Source: Marinibaculum pumilum
GTDB lineage: Bacteria > Pseudomonadota > Alphaproteobacteria > Ferrovibrionales > Ferrovibrionaceae
Assembly (NCBI RefSeq): GCF_042646425.1
Contig: NZ_JBHRTR010000020.1
Coordinates: 124,001 to 188,000 of the forward strand
DNA: 64,000 bases
Direction of reading: 5' to 3'
Shown: one piece after another, positions 52,298 to 60,140 of the stretch
Position numbering within the stretch: position 1 is the first letter of the stretch
Layout of the letters: each line of letters opens with the position of its first letter
Position numbers and translations under genes: made by a program
Notes under the pieces: generated by a model
Told to the model about the DNA's origin: nothing
Databases searched by the model: none
The model's input: only the letters and a program-made list of their open reading frames with translations

Positions 52298-55200
52298 TTA
52301 CGGCAGGGTCACGTCGCCGGTCTGCAGGACCACGCTGTTGAACAGGCCCAGCATCCGGACGTTGGAGGCCGAGACCGAGCCCGAACCGAAGTCGTTCAGG
52401 TAGTACAGGCCGGAATTCGTACCGTCGTTGGCGACGACCAGGGCCGGACCGGTGCCGGACACGCTGCCCAGTGCGGTCAGGAAGTCGCTGAAGTTCGACG
52501 ATGCGAGATTGCCACTCGAGACTGCGGTGGTGAGGTAGACGACCTCGTCGGAGCTGAGGTTCACCGCACCCGACGCCCGGCTGGTGAGGGCCAGACTGTT
52601 GTCGCCGTTCTTGTCGACGGCCGTCACCAGGGTGCTGTTGGCCACCACCTGCATCTTGTCGGTGCCGGACTGGAAGTTGTTCACCGAGTCGTAGCCGCTG
52701 TTGGTACCGAAGGCGCCGCCTTCCAGCTGCGAGGTATAGCCCACCGAGTCGGTGCCGGCGCCGGACTGCAGGTTGATCGTGTCGGCACCTGTGGAGCCGA
52801 TGACCAGGTTGTTGCCAGAGGTCATCGTCAGGGTGTCGGCATTCGCACTGCCGGTCAGGGTCTCGATCCCGCCGGCGGAGACGGTCTGTCCGGCCGCGCC
52901 GCCCAGGGTGACGTTGTCGCTGCCCGTGCCGCCGGTCAGGGTCTCCACGTTGAAGGCGGAGAGCGTGTTGGTGCCGTTGGCCAGGGTCAGGGTGTCGTTG
53001 CCGCCCAGCAGATTGATGATGGCCGAGGTTGTCGATGCCCCAAGGGTGACCCCGTCATTGCCGGCACTGCCGACCAGGGTGTCGATGTTGCTGAGGGTCG
53101 CGGTCTGTCCGCCGCTGCCGAGGGTGACGAAATCGGCAGATGCGGTGCCGGTCAGCGTATCGATCCCGCTGACGGTGATCGTCGTGGCATCGCTGAGGGT
53201 GATGGCGTCGGCGTTTGCCGAGCCGGTCAGCGTATCGATGCCGGACACGGTCATCGTCGAGGCGCCGGAGATTGTGACCACCCGATCGGCGTTGGTAGCA
53301 CCGAGCAGGGTCTCGATGCCGGACACTGTCGTGCTGGTCGTCGAATTGCCGCCCAGTGTGACGGAGTCCGCGGATGCGCCGCCGAGTACCGTTTCCACGT
53401 TGTAGGTGGAGAGGGTGTTCACGCCGCCGCCGGACAGGGTGAGCTGGTCGTTGCCGCCCAGCAGGTTGACGATCGCTCCGGTGATGGTGGCGCCCAGGGT
53501 GACGAGATCGGCATTGGCAGTACCGACAAGGGTCTCAGCGTTGCTCACCGTCACCGTCTGGCCGGTATTTCCGCCCAGCGTGATGCTGTCACTGCCCGTG
53601 CCGGCGGTGATCGTCTCGATGTTGTAGCTCGAGATCGAGTTTGCGCCATTGGCCAGGACCAGGATGTCGTTGCCCCCGAGGAGGTTCATGACAGCGCCGC
53701 TCTGGGCCGCGGTCAGGGTGACCCCGTCCGAGCCGCTGGTGCCGACGATCGTGTCGAGTGACGAGCCGCTGATCGTGCCGGCACCGCTGAGGTTCACCCA
53801 GTCCGAAGATGCCGATCCGTTCAGGGTCTCGATCAGGGCCGCGGTGACCGTTCCGCCGCCGGACATCGTGACCACGTCGTTGGTCGCGCTGCCGGTGATC
53901 GTCTCGATCGAGCCGGTGGTGATGGTGGACGGGCCGGACAGGGTGATCGCCTCCGAGCCGGCCGTGCTGCCCAGCACGGTTTCCACGGCGCCGACCTGGG
54001 TGGTCACTCCGGAACCGCCACCGATCCTGATGTTGTCGCTGCCGGTGCCGCCAGTGATCGTCTCGATATTGAAGGCGGAGAGCGTGTTGGTCCCGTTGGC
54101 CAGGGTCAACGCGTCGTTGCCGCTGAGCAGGTTGATGATCGCCCCGGTCTGCGCCGCAGTGAGCACCACGTTGTCGACCGCCGAGCTGCCGACGATGGTG
54201 TCGAGCAGGGAGCTCGACAGCGTACCGCCGCCGGAGATCGTGACATATTCGGTCGAAGCCGTACCGGTCAGGGTTTCCACCGCGGCGACGGTCATGGTGT
54301 TGGCGGCCGACAGGGTGATGTTGTCGTTGGTCGCCGAGCCCACCAGGGTGTCGACGCCGGAGACCCGCATCGTGCTGCTGCCGCTGAGCGAGACCTGATC
54401 GGAGGCGGTGCCGCCGATCAGCGTTTCGATCCCGCCCATGGTGACCGTGTTGCCGGTGGCACCGCCCAGGGTGATCGTGTCGGTGGTCGAGGCACCGCCG
54501 ACGATGGACTCGATGTTGAAGACCGACAGGTTGTTGGTTCCGGTCGCCAGGACCAGGGTGTCGCTGCCGCCCAGCAGGTTGTAGACGGCGGAGGACTGTG
54601 CCGCCGCCAGCGTGATGCTGTCGGCGGAGGCCGAGCCGATCAGGGTGTCGATGGCGGAGGTGGTCATCGAGCCGCCACCACTGACCGTAACGCTCTCCGT
54701 CAGGAGGGAGCCGGTCAGGGTGTTAATCGCACCCACCGTCATCGTGGAGGCGGCGCTGATCGTGACGTTCTCGGCGGCGGACGTGCCGAGCAGCGTGTCG
54801 ATGTTGGACACCCGCATCGTCGATGCACCGGTGATGTTCACCAGGTCGGACGAGGCGGAGCCGATCAGCGTATCGACCGCAGACACGGTCAGGGAGTTTG
54901 CCCCGGACATCGTGATGACGTCGGCGGAGACGCTGCCGAGCAAGGTGTCGAGCTGTGCCACCGTCATGGTGGTGTTGCCCGACATGGTGACCTGCAGGCT
55001 GTCGGCGGAGGCGGCACCAACCAGGGTGTTGATGGCGCCGACGGTGACGCTGGTATTGCCGGTCAGCGAGACCACCTCGGTCGACGCGGTGCCGATCAGG
55101 GTGTCGATCGCGGAAACCGTGATCGTGTTCAGGCCGGTCAGGTTGATCTGGTCGGCCGATACGCTGCCAAGCAGGGTCTCGACCCCGGTGACGGTGGTGG

Positions 55201-58200
55201 TGTTGGCGCCGCTCAGCGTGACCTGGTCAACCGACGCACCGCCGATCAGGGTGTTCAGGCCGGCCGCGGTGACTGTGCTGGGGCCGGAGAGGGTGATCGC
55301 TTCCGCGGAGACGGAGCCGATGAGGGTCTCCAGGCCGCTGACCGTCGTGGTCGCACCGCCACTGAAGGTCACCTGCTCGTTGGCCGATGTGCCGGTCAGG
55401 GTCTCCAGCAGGGCCGCCGTCAGGCTGCCGCCACTGGCACCGCCGAGGGTGACATTGTCGTTGCCGCCGCCGCCGATGATCGTCTCGGTGTTGAACACCG
55501 AGAGATTGTTGCCGCCGGCCGCCAGGGTCAGGCTGTCGCTGCCGCCCAGCAGGTTGATGATGGCACTGGTCTGCGATGCGCCCAGGGTGACCGTCTGGGC
55601 GGCGTCATTGCCGATCAGGGTGTCGATCAACGACGCCGTCAGGGTGGATGCACCGGAGGCGATGGTGATCGATTCGGTGTTCGTGGTGCCGGTGATCGTC
55701 TCGAGCGAGGTGACCGAGATCGTAGCCGCCGACGAGATCGTGATGTTGTCGGTGGAGTCAGAGCCGATCAGGGTGTCGATGTTCGAGACGCGCAGGACGC
55801 TCGCCGCGGTCAGGTTGACCATGTCGCCAGAGGCGGAACCGATCAGGGTGTCGAGGGCCGACGCGGTGATCGTGCCGCCACCGGAGATCGTGACCACATC
55901 GGCGCTGACGGAGCCGATCAGGCTGTTCAGGTTGGCGGTGGTGACGGTGTTCGCACCGCTGAACGTCACCTGCTCGCTCGCACTGCTGCCGAGCAGGGTG
56001 TCAAGGGCGGAGGCCCGCAAGGTCGACGCGCCGGAGAGGGTGACCGACTCCGATGCAGTAGTGCCGATGACGGTCTCGACACCCGACATGACCAGGGTGT
56101 TGGCCGCGCTGAACGTCACCTGGTCGTTGAGCTGTCCGCCGGCGACGGATTCCAGCCCGGACACGGTGATCGTGTTGTTGGTGACGTTGCCCAGATTGAC
56201 GGCATCCGTCCCGGAACTGCCGATCAGGCTGTCGATGGCAGTGGCACTGACCGTGGAGGCACTGCCGAGAGTGATGACGTCGGTGCTGACGGAACCGATC
56301 AGCACGTCGATCGCATTGACCGTCGTGCTGCCGGTGCCGGAGAAAGTGACCTGGTCGCTGGCGGTGGTGCCGGTCAGGGTCTCGACGCCGGACACACGCA
56401 CCGTCTGGCCGGAGCTGCCGCCCAGTGTGATGTTGTCGGAACCGGCATTGCCGAAGATCGATTCGACGTTGAAAGCCGAAAGCGTATTCGTGCCGTTGGC
56501 GAGGGTCAGCGAGTCGCTACCGGCGAGCAGGTTGTAGAGCGCACCCGTCTGCGCCGCAGCGACCGTGATCGCGTCGCCACCCGTCGTGCCGACCAGGGTT
56601 TCCACCAGCGAGGTCGTCAGCGCCGACGACGTGCCGGAGACGGTGACATAATCCGTCGTCGCGCCGCCGGTCAGGGTCTCAAGATTGGCGACGGTGACGG
56701 TGTTGGTGCCGCTCAGCGTAACGTTGTCGTTGCTGGCGGAGCCGAAGATCGAGTCGATGCCGGCCACCGTCACGGCGCTGGCCTGGGTCAGGTTGACCAG
56801 TTCGGTGGAGGCCGTGCCGAGGATCGTGTTGATCTGCGCGGCCGTGATCGTGCCGCCGCCGGTGATGCTGACGACCTCGTTGGAAGCGCTGCCCAGGACC
56901 GTGTCGATGTTGCTCAGCGTGATCGTGCTGGCAGCAGACAGGGTCAGGAAGTCCGACGACGCGCTGCCGATGACGGTATCCAGATGGGCGGCGGTCATGC
57001 TGCCGCCGCCGCTCACCGTCACCAGTTCGGATGAAGCCGAGCCGATCAGGCTGTCCAGGGCCGCCACGGTGATGGTGTTGGCACCAGAGATGGTGATCAC
57101 GTCGCTGCTGGCGGAGCCGATGAGGGTGTCGATGTTGGACACCCGCATGTTGCTGGCAGCGCTGATCGAAATCTGCTCCGCGCTGGAGGAGCCGATCAGG
57201 GTGTCGACGCCGGAGACCAGCGTCGTGGCGGCGCCGCTCATCGTTACGACATCGGCGGAGACGCTGCCGATGATCGTGTCGAGCGCCACCACCTGGACGG
57301 TGTTGAGGCCGGAGAAGGTGATCGATTCGTTGTTCGTCGCGGAGCCGACCAGGGTCTCGACCGCGCTGACGGTCACGCTCTGGCCGCCAGAGCCACCCAG
57401 CGTGACGTTGTCGGCGGTGTTGCCGCCGATCAGAGTGTCGACATTGAACGCGGAGATCGTATTGGCGGAGTTGTTCAGCACCAGGGTGTCGCCGGTGCCG
57501 CTGATCAGGTTGTAGATGCCCGCCGTCTGCTGCGCCGTCAGGGTGACATTGTCAGTTGCGGAAGTGCCGACCAGGGTATCGACCGAGGCGATCGAGATGG
57601 TGGTGGCGCCCCCCGACAGGCTGACATAGTCGGAAGACGCGCTGCCGATGATGGTGTCGATCAGGCTGGCGGTGACGGTGCTGGCACCGGACAGGGTGAC
57701 CTGGTCGTTGCTCGCCGAGCCAACCAGGGTCTCAACGCCGGATACCGTGGAGGAGTTGGTGCCGGAGAAGGTGACCCGGTCATTTCCGGTCGAACCGATG
57801 ATCGAGTCGATGGCGCCAGCGGTGACGCTGGATGCGCCTGAAAGGGTGACCTGCTCGGTGCTGGCCGAACCGATCAGCGAGTCGATCGCGGAAACCACGG
57901 AGGAGGTGGCGCCCGAGAAGGTGATCTGGTCGGTGCTGACCGAGCCGATCAGGCTGTCGATGTTGGAGACGGTCGCCGAGGTGGCCCCGGACAGGGTCAC
58001 CCGCTCAGCGGAGGCGCTGCCGATCAGGGAGTCGATCAGGCCGGCAGTGACGGTGCTGGCGCCGGAGAAGGTCACCTGGTCGGTGCTGGCCGAGCCGATC
58101 ACCGTCTCGACGGCGGCAACGGTCGAGGAGTTGGCCCCTGAGAAGGTAACCCGGTCATTGCCAGTCGAGCCGATGATCGAGTCGATCAGCGCGGTAGTGG

Positions 58201-59542
58201 CCGTGGTGGCCGTCGAGAAGGTCACCTGTTCGGTGCTTGCCGAACCGATCAGCGAGTCGATCGCCGAAACCGTCGCCGACGTCGCGCCGGAGAAGGTCAC
58301 CTGCTCGGTGCTGGCCGAGCCGATCAACGTGTCGATGGCCGAAACGGTCGCCGACGTGGCGCCGGAGAAGGTCACCTGTTCGGCACTGGCCGAACCGATC
58401 AGCGAGTCGATTCCCGATACCGTCGCCGTATTGGCGCCGGAGAAGGTCACCTGGTCGACACTGGCGGAGCCGATCAGGGAGTCGATCGCGGCAGCCGTCG
58501 CCGACGTGGCGCCGGAGAAGGTCACCTGCTCGGCGCTGGCCGAACCGATCAGCGAGTCGATTCCCGATACCGTCGCCGTATTGGCGCCGGTGAAAGTCAC
58601 CTGGTCGACACTGGCGGAGCCGATCAGGGAGTCGATCGCGGCAGCCGTCGCCGACGTGGCGCCGGAGAAGGTTACCTGCTCGGTGCTGGCGGAACCGATC
58701 AGAGTATCGATTGCCGAGGCCGTCGCCGAGGTGGCGCCGGAGAAGGTCACCAGATCGGCGCTGGCCGAACCGATCAGCGAGTCGATCGCCGAGACCGTCA
58801 CCGTGGTGGCGCCGGAGAAGGTCACCTGCTCGGTGCTGGCCGAACCGATGAGGGTGTCGATTGCCGCGACTGTCTGGCTGGTGGCACCCGAGAAGGTCAG
58901 CTGGTCGGCGCTGGCCGAACCGATCAGCGAATCAATCGCCGAAACCGTCGCCGTGGTGGCGCCGGTGAAGGTCACCTGTTCGGCACTGGCCGAGCCGATC
59001 AGGGAGTCGATCGCGGAGACGGTCTGCGTTGTGGCCCCGGAGAAGGTCACCTGCTCGACGCTGACGGACCCGATCAGCGTGTCGATCAGCGCGGCGGTGG
59101 CGGAGGTGCTGCCCGAAAAGGTGATCTGCTCCGCACTGGCCGAGCCGATCAGCGAGTCGATCGCGGAGACCGTCGACGTGTTGGCACCGGAGAAGGTCAC
59201 CTGGTCGACACTGACCGATCCAAGCAGGGTCTCGATCGAATTGACGACGGTACTGGAGGCGCCGGAGAAGGTAATCTGCTGATTGTCGGTCGAGGACCCG
59301 ATCAACGTCTCAATCGCCGAGACCCGCATGCTGCTGGCGGTCGAGATGTTGACCAGGTCGTTGCCGCCACCGCCGATGATGCTGTGTGCGCCCGCGGTGC
59401 CGGTGACGGAGAACTCCGTCGAGTTGGCGGAGAAGGAGATCTGATCGGCGCCGCCGGAAGAATTGTAGATGACCAGCGTTGCTTCAGCCGAGAGAGATAG
59501 CGTGTCGTTTCCGGCGGTACCAGTGATGGTGACTGTGGTCAT
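52298..59542 (-). CDS. Giant Ser/Thr-rich 25-residue-repeat secreted protein, likely RTX-related adhesin or surface-layer protein
   Basis: 2,414 residues from the ATG at 59542 (aggggat upstream; the open frame extends 32 codons further but is unlikely to be used). The N-terminus TVTITGTAGNDTLSLS is RTX-like with no Sec signal. The body is built from 25-residue units of the form A-I-D-S-L-I-G-S-A-S-x-E-Q-V-T-F-S-G-A-T-x-x-T-V-S, predicted beta-strand/turn, very rich in Ser and Thr, without Cys and with almost no Trp or Pro. Eight longer modules (AIINLLGGNDTLTLANGTNT, then a GGTGSDN element) interrupt the array. The last ~185 residues are not repetitive (SGYDSVNNFQSGTDKMQVV ... LQTGDVTLP) and resemble type I secretion C-termini. 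No secretion genes are nearby. GT41 genes flank it on both sides. Confidence 0.85.
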   Translation of the reverse strand: MTTVTITGTAGNDTLSLSAEATLVIYNSSGGADQISFSANSTEFSVTGTAGAHSIIGGGGNDLVNISTASSMRVSAIETLIGSSTDNQQITFSGASSTVVNSIETLLGSVSVDQVTFSGANTSTVSAIDSLIGSASAEQITFSGSTSATAALIDTLIGSVSVEQVTFSGATTQTVSAIDSLIGSASAEQVTFTGATTATVSAIDSLIGSASADQLTFSGATSQTVAAIDTLIGSASTEQVTFSGATTVTVSAIDSLIGSASADLVTFSGATSATASAIDTLIGSASTEQVTFSGATSATAAAIDSLIGSASVDQVTFTGANTATVSGIDSLIGSASAEQVTFSGATSATAAAIDSLIGSASVDQVTFSGANTATVSGIDSLIGSASAEQVTFSGATSATVSAIDTLIGSASTEQVTFSGATSATVSAIDSLIGSASTEQVTFSTATTATTALIDSIIGSTGNDRVTFSGANSSTVAAVETVIGSASTDQVTFSGASTVTAGLIDSLIGSASAERVTLSGATSATVSNIDSLIGSVSTDQITFSGATSSVVSAIDSLIGSASTEQVTLSGASSVTAGAIDSIIGSTGNDRVTFSGTNSSTVSGVETLVGSASNDQVTLSGASTVTASLIDTIIGSASSDYVSLSGGATTISIASVDTLVGTSATDNVTLTAQQTAGIYNLISGTGDTLVLNNSANTISAFNVDTLIGGNTADNVTLGGSGGQSVTVSAVETLVGSATNNESITFSGLNTVQVVALDTIIGSVSADVVTMSGAATTLVSGVDTLIGSSSAEQISISAASNMRVSNIDTLIGSASSDVITISGANTITVAALDSLIGSASSELVTVSGGGSMTAAHLDTVIGSASSDFLTLSAASTITLSNIDTVLGSASNEVVSITGGGTITAAQINTILGTASTELVNLTQASAVTVAGIDSIFGSASNDNVTLSGTNTVTVANLETLTGGATTDYVTVSGTSSALTTSLVETLVGTTGGDAITVAAAQTGALYNLLAGSDSLTLANGTNTLSAFNVESIFGNAGSDNITLGGSSGQTVRVSGVETLTGTTASDQVTFSGTGSTTVNAIDVLIGSVSTDVITLGSASTVSATAIDSLIGSSGTDAVNLGNVTNNTITVSGLESVAGGQLNDQVTFSAANTLVMSGVETVIGTTASESVTLSGASTLRASALDTLLGSSASEQVTFSGANTVTTANLNSLIGSVSADVVTISGGGTITASALDTLIGSASGDMVNLTAASVLRVSNIDTLIGSDSTDNITISSAATISVTSLETITGTTNTESITIASGASTLTASLIDTLIGNDAAQTVTLGASQTSAIINLLGGSDSLTLAAGGNNLSVFNTETIIGGGGNDNVTLGGASGGSLTAALLETLTGTSANEQVTFSGGATTTVSGLETLIGSVSAEAITLSGPSTVTAAGLNTLIGGASVDQVTLSGANTTTVTGVETLLGSVSADQINLTGLNTITVSAIDTLIGTASTEVVSLTGNTSVTVGAINTLVGAASADSLQVTMSGNTTMTVAQLDTLLGSVSADVITMSGANSLTVSAVDTLIGSASSDLVNITGASTMRVSNIDTLLGTSAAENVTISAASTMTVGAINTLTGSLLTESVTVSGGGSMTTSAIDTLIGSASADSITLAAAQSSAVYNLLGGSDTLVLATGTNNLSVFNIESIVGGASTTDTITLGGATGNTVTMGGIETLIGGTASDQVSLSGSSTMRVSGVDTLVGSATNDNITLSAANTMTVAAVETLTGTASTEYVTISGGGTLSSSLLDTIVGSSAVDNVVLTAAQTGAIINLLSGNDALTLANGTNTLSAFNIETITGGTGSDNIRIGGGSGVTTQVGAVETVLGSTAGSEAITLSGPSTITTGSIETITGSATNDVVTMSGGGTVTAALIETLNGSASSDWVNLSGAGTISGSSLDTIVGTSGSDGVTLTAAQSGAVMNLLGGNDILVLANGANSISSYNIETITAGTGSDSITLGGNTGQTVTVSNAETLVGTANADLVTLGATITGAIVNLLGGNDQLTLSGGGVNTLSTYNVETVLGGASADSVTLGGNSTTSTTVSGIETLLGATNADRVVTISGASTMTVSGIDTLTGSANADAITLSDATTITVSGIDTLTGTASADFVTLGSGGQTATLSNIDTLVGSAGNDGVTLGASTTSAIINLLGGNDTLTLANGTNTLSAFNVETLTGGTGSDNVTLGGAAGQTVSAGGIETLTGSANADTLTMTSGNNLVIGSTGADTINLQSGAGTDSVGYTSQLEGGAFGTNSGYDSVNNFQSGTDKMQVVANSTLVTAVDKNGDNSLALTSRASGAVNLSSDEVVYLTTAVSSGNLASSNFSDFLTALGSVSGTGPALVVANDGTNSGLYYLNDFGSGSVSASNVRMLGLFNSVVLQTGDVTLP
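57560..59330 (-). repeat. Uniform block of about 24 tandem 75-bp coding repeats
   Basis: About 24 consecutive 75-bp units (25 codons each) occupy the 5' third of the gene before the first long module. For example, the same cgatca segment recurs exactly 75 bp apart at 58921 and 58996. Similarity within this block is higher than in the 3' part. A 375-bp (five-unit) higher-order period is also visible: the segment encoding STGNDRVTFSG recurs near 57781 and 58156. Confidence 0.85.
58381..58680 (-). repeat. Near-identical 150-bp duplication (two units each)
   Basis: 58381-58530 and 58531-58680 differ at only four positions by eye, about 97% identical, including the distinctive ttcccgatac at 58411 and 58561. 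This is the youngest duplication in the array and supports recent expansion by slippage or unequal recombination. Confidence 0.9.
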
Positions 59543-60140
59543 CTTTGTAGATCCCCTGACCTGAAATTTTTCGAGTGCCGGGCAAAGCAGAGCGATGCCC
59601 CGGCCCCGGCTGCGGCAAAGATGGGGCATAGTAGCCACAAACGGAATTCAGCCGCAAGCGGCCTAAGCGGCTGTAAGGGCCTGATTTTTCGCCGGTTCGG
59701 CACAGCCCGTTGCGGGGCGCCTGAATGGCCGTCCGCCGGCCGGGCCGGCGGGCGTTCTTGAGTCCGGAAATTCAAGCGGCGGGGCGATGGCGGCCAGACC
59801 CCCTGCGAATCGTAGGATTTCCGCGACCTCCACGGGCGAGGGTCGCGACATTGAATGAACCTTCAGGAAGCGGATGGATGCCGGCGCGGCCGAGCTTCTC
59901 CGGGACCGGGGCAGGCTCTGCTCCTGGTGCATAAATGCCACGATCTTCGAAGATTTCAGGCATCCTCGTTCTTTCGGTCAAGGCCGTGCGCGCGACCGCC
60001 TGCGTGTCGTCGGGATTGCACCGCCTGTCCCGGCTGGGCAAATAGGGAAGCGGTTCCCAATCGCTGCCTGTCGCTCCGGCATCGTTCGCCAGCGCTGCCG
60101 CCAGGCCTCACCCGTTTCTCACCCGTTCGGACCGCCCATC
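59543..60140. other. Divergent intergenic region, giant repeat gene / GT41-6
   Basis: 598 bp, the longest non-coding stretch in the window. It holds a strong hairpin at 59733-59751 (ccgccggcc/ggccggcgg), a weaker one at 59649-59673 (cagccgc/gcggctg) and a perfect 12-bp palindrome at 59943-59954. Open frames of ~90 codons on the minus strand lack ribosome binding sites and family similarity. It presumably contains promoters for both divergent genes; none could be assigned. Confidence 0.55.
59943..59954. promoter_or_regulatory. Candidate operator palindrome
   Basis: atcttcgaagat is a perfect 12-bp palindrome in the divergent region, about 190 bp upstream of the GT41-6 start. Palindromes of this kind are typical of dimeric regulators, but no matching regulator is encoded here. 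Chance occurrence is possible. Confidence 0.25.

Noticed and set aside
52752..59282. Long plus-strand open frames opposite the giant repeat gene (for example 54612-56537 and 57648-59282)
   Set aside because: They arise from a stop-free complementary frame of a highly repetitive GC-rich gene, consist of reverse-complement repeats and match no family. The minus frame has the sensible RTX-like and C-terminal sequence.
57560..59330. CRISPR-like regular repeat spacing
   Set aside because: Period is 75 bp with no unique spacers; the whole unit is conserved and in frame, so it is a coding tandem repeat.
59663..60041. Small minus-strand genes of about 90 codons
   Set aside because: No ribosome binding site, no family similarity, and the two frames overlap each other within the divergent control region.
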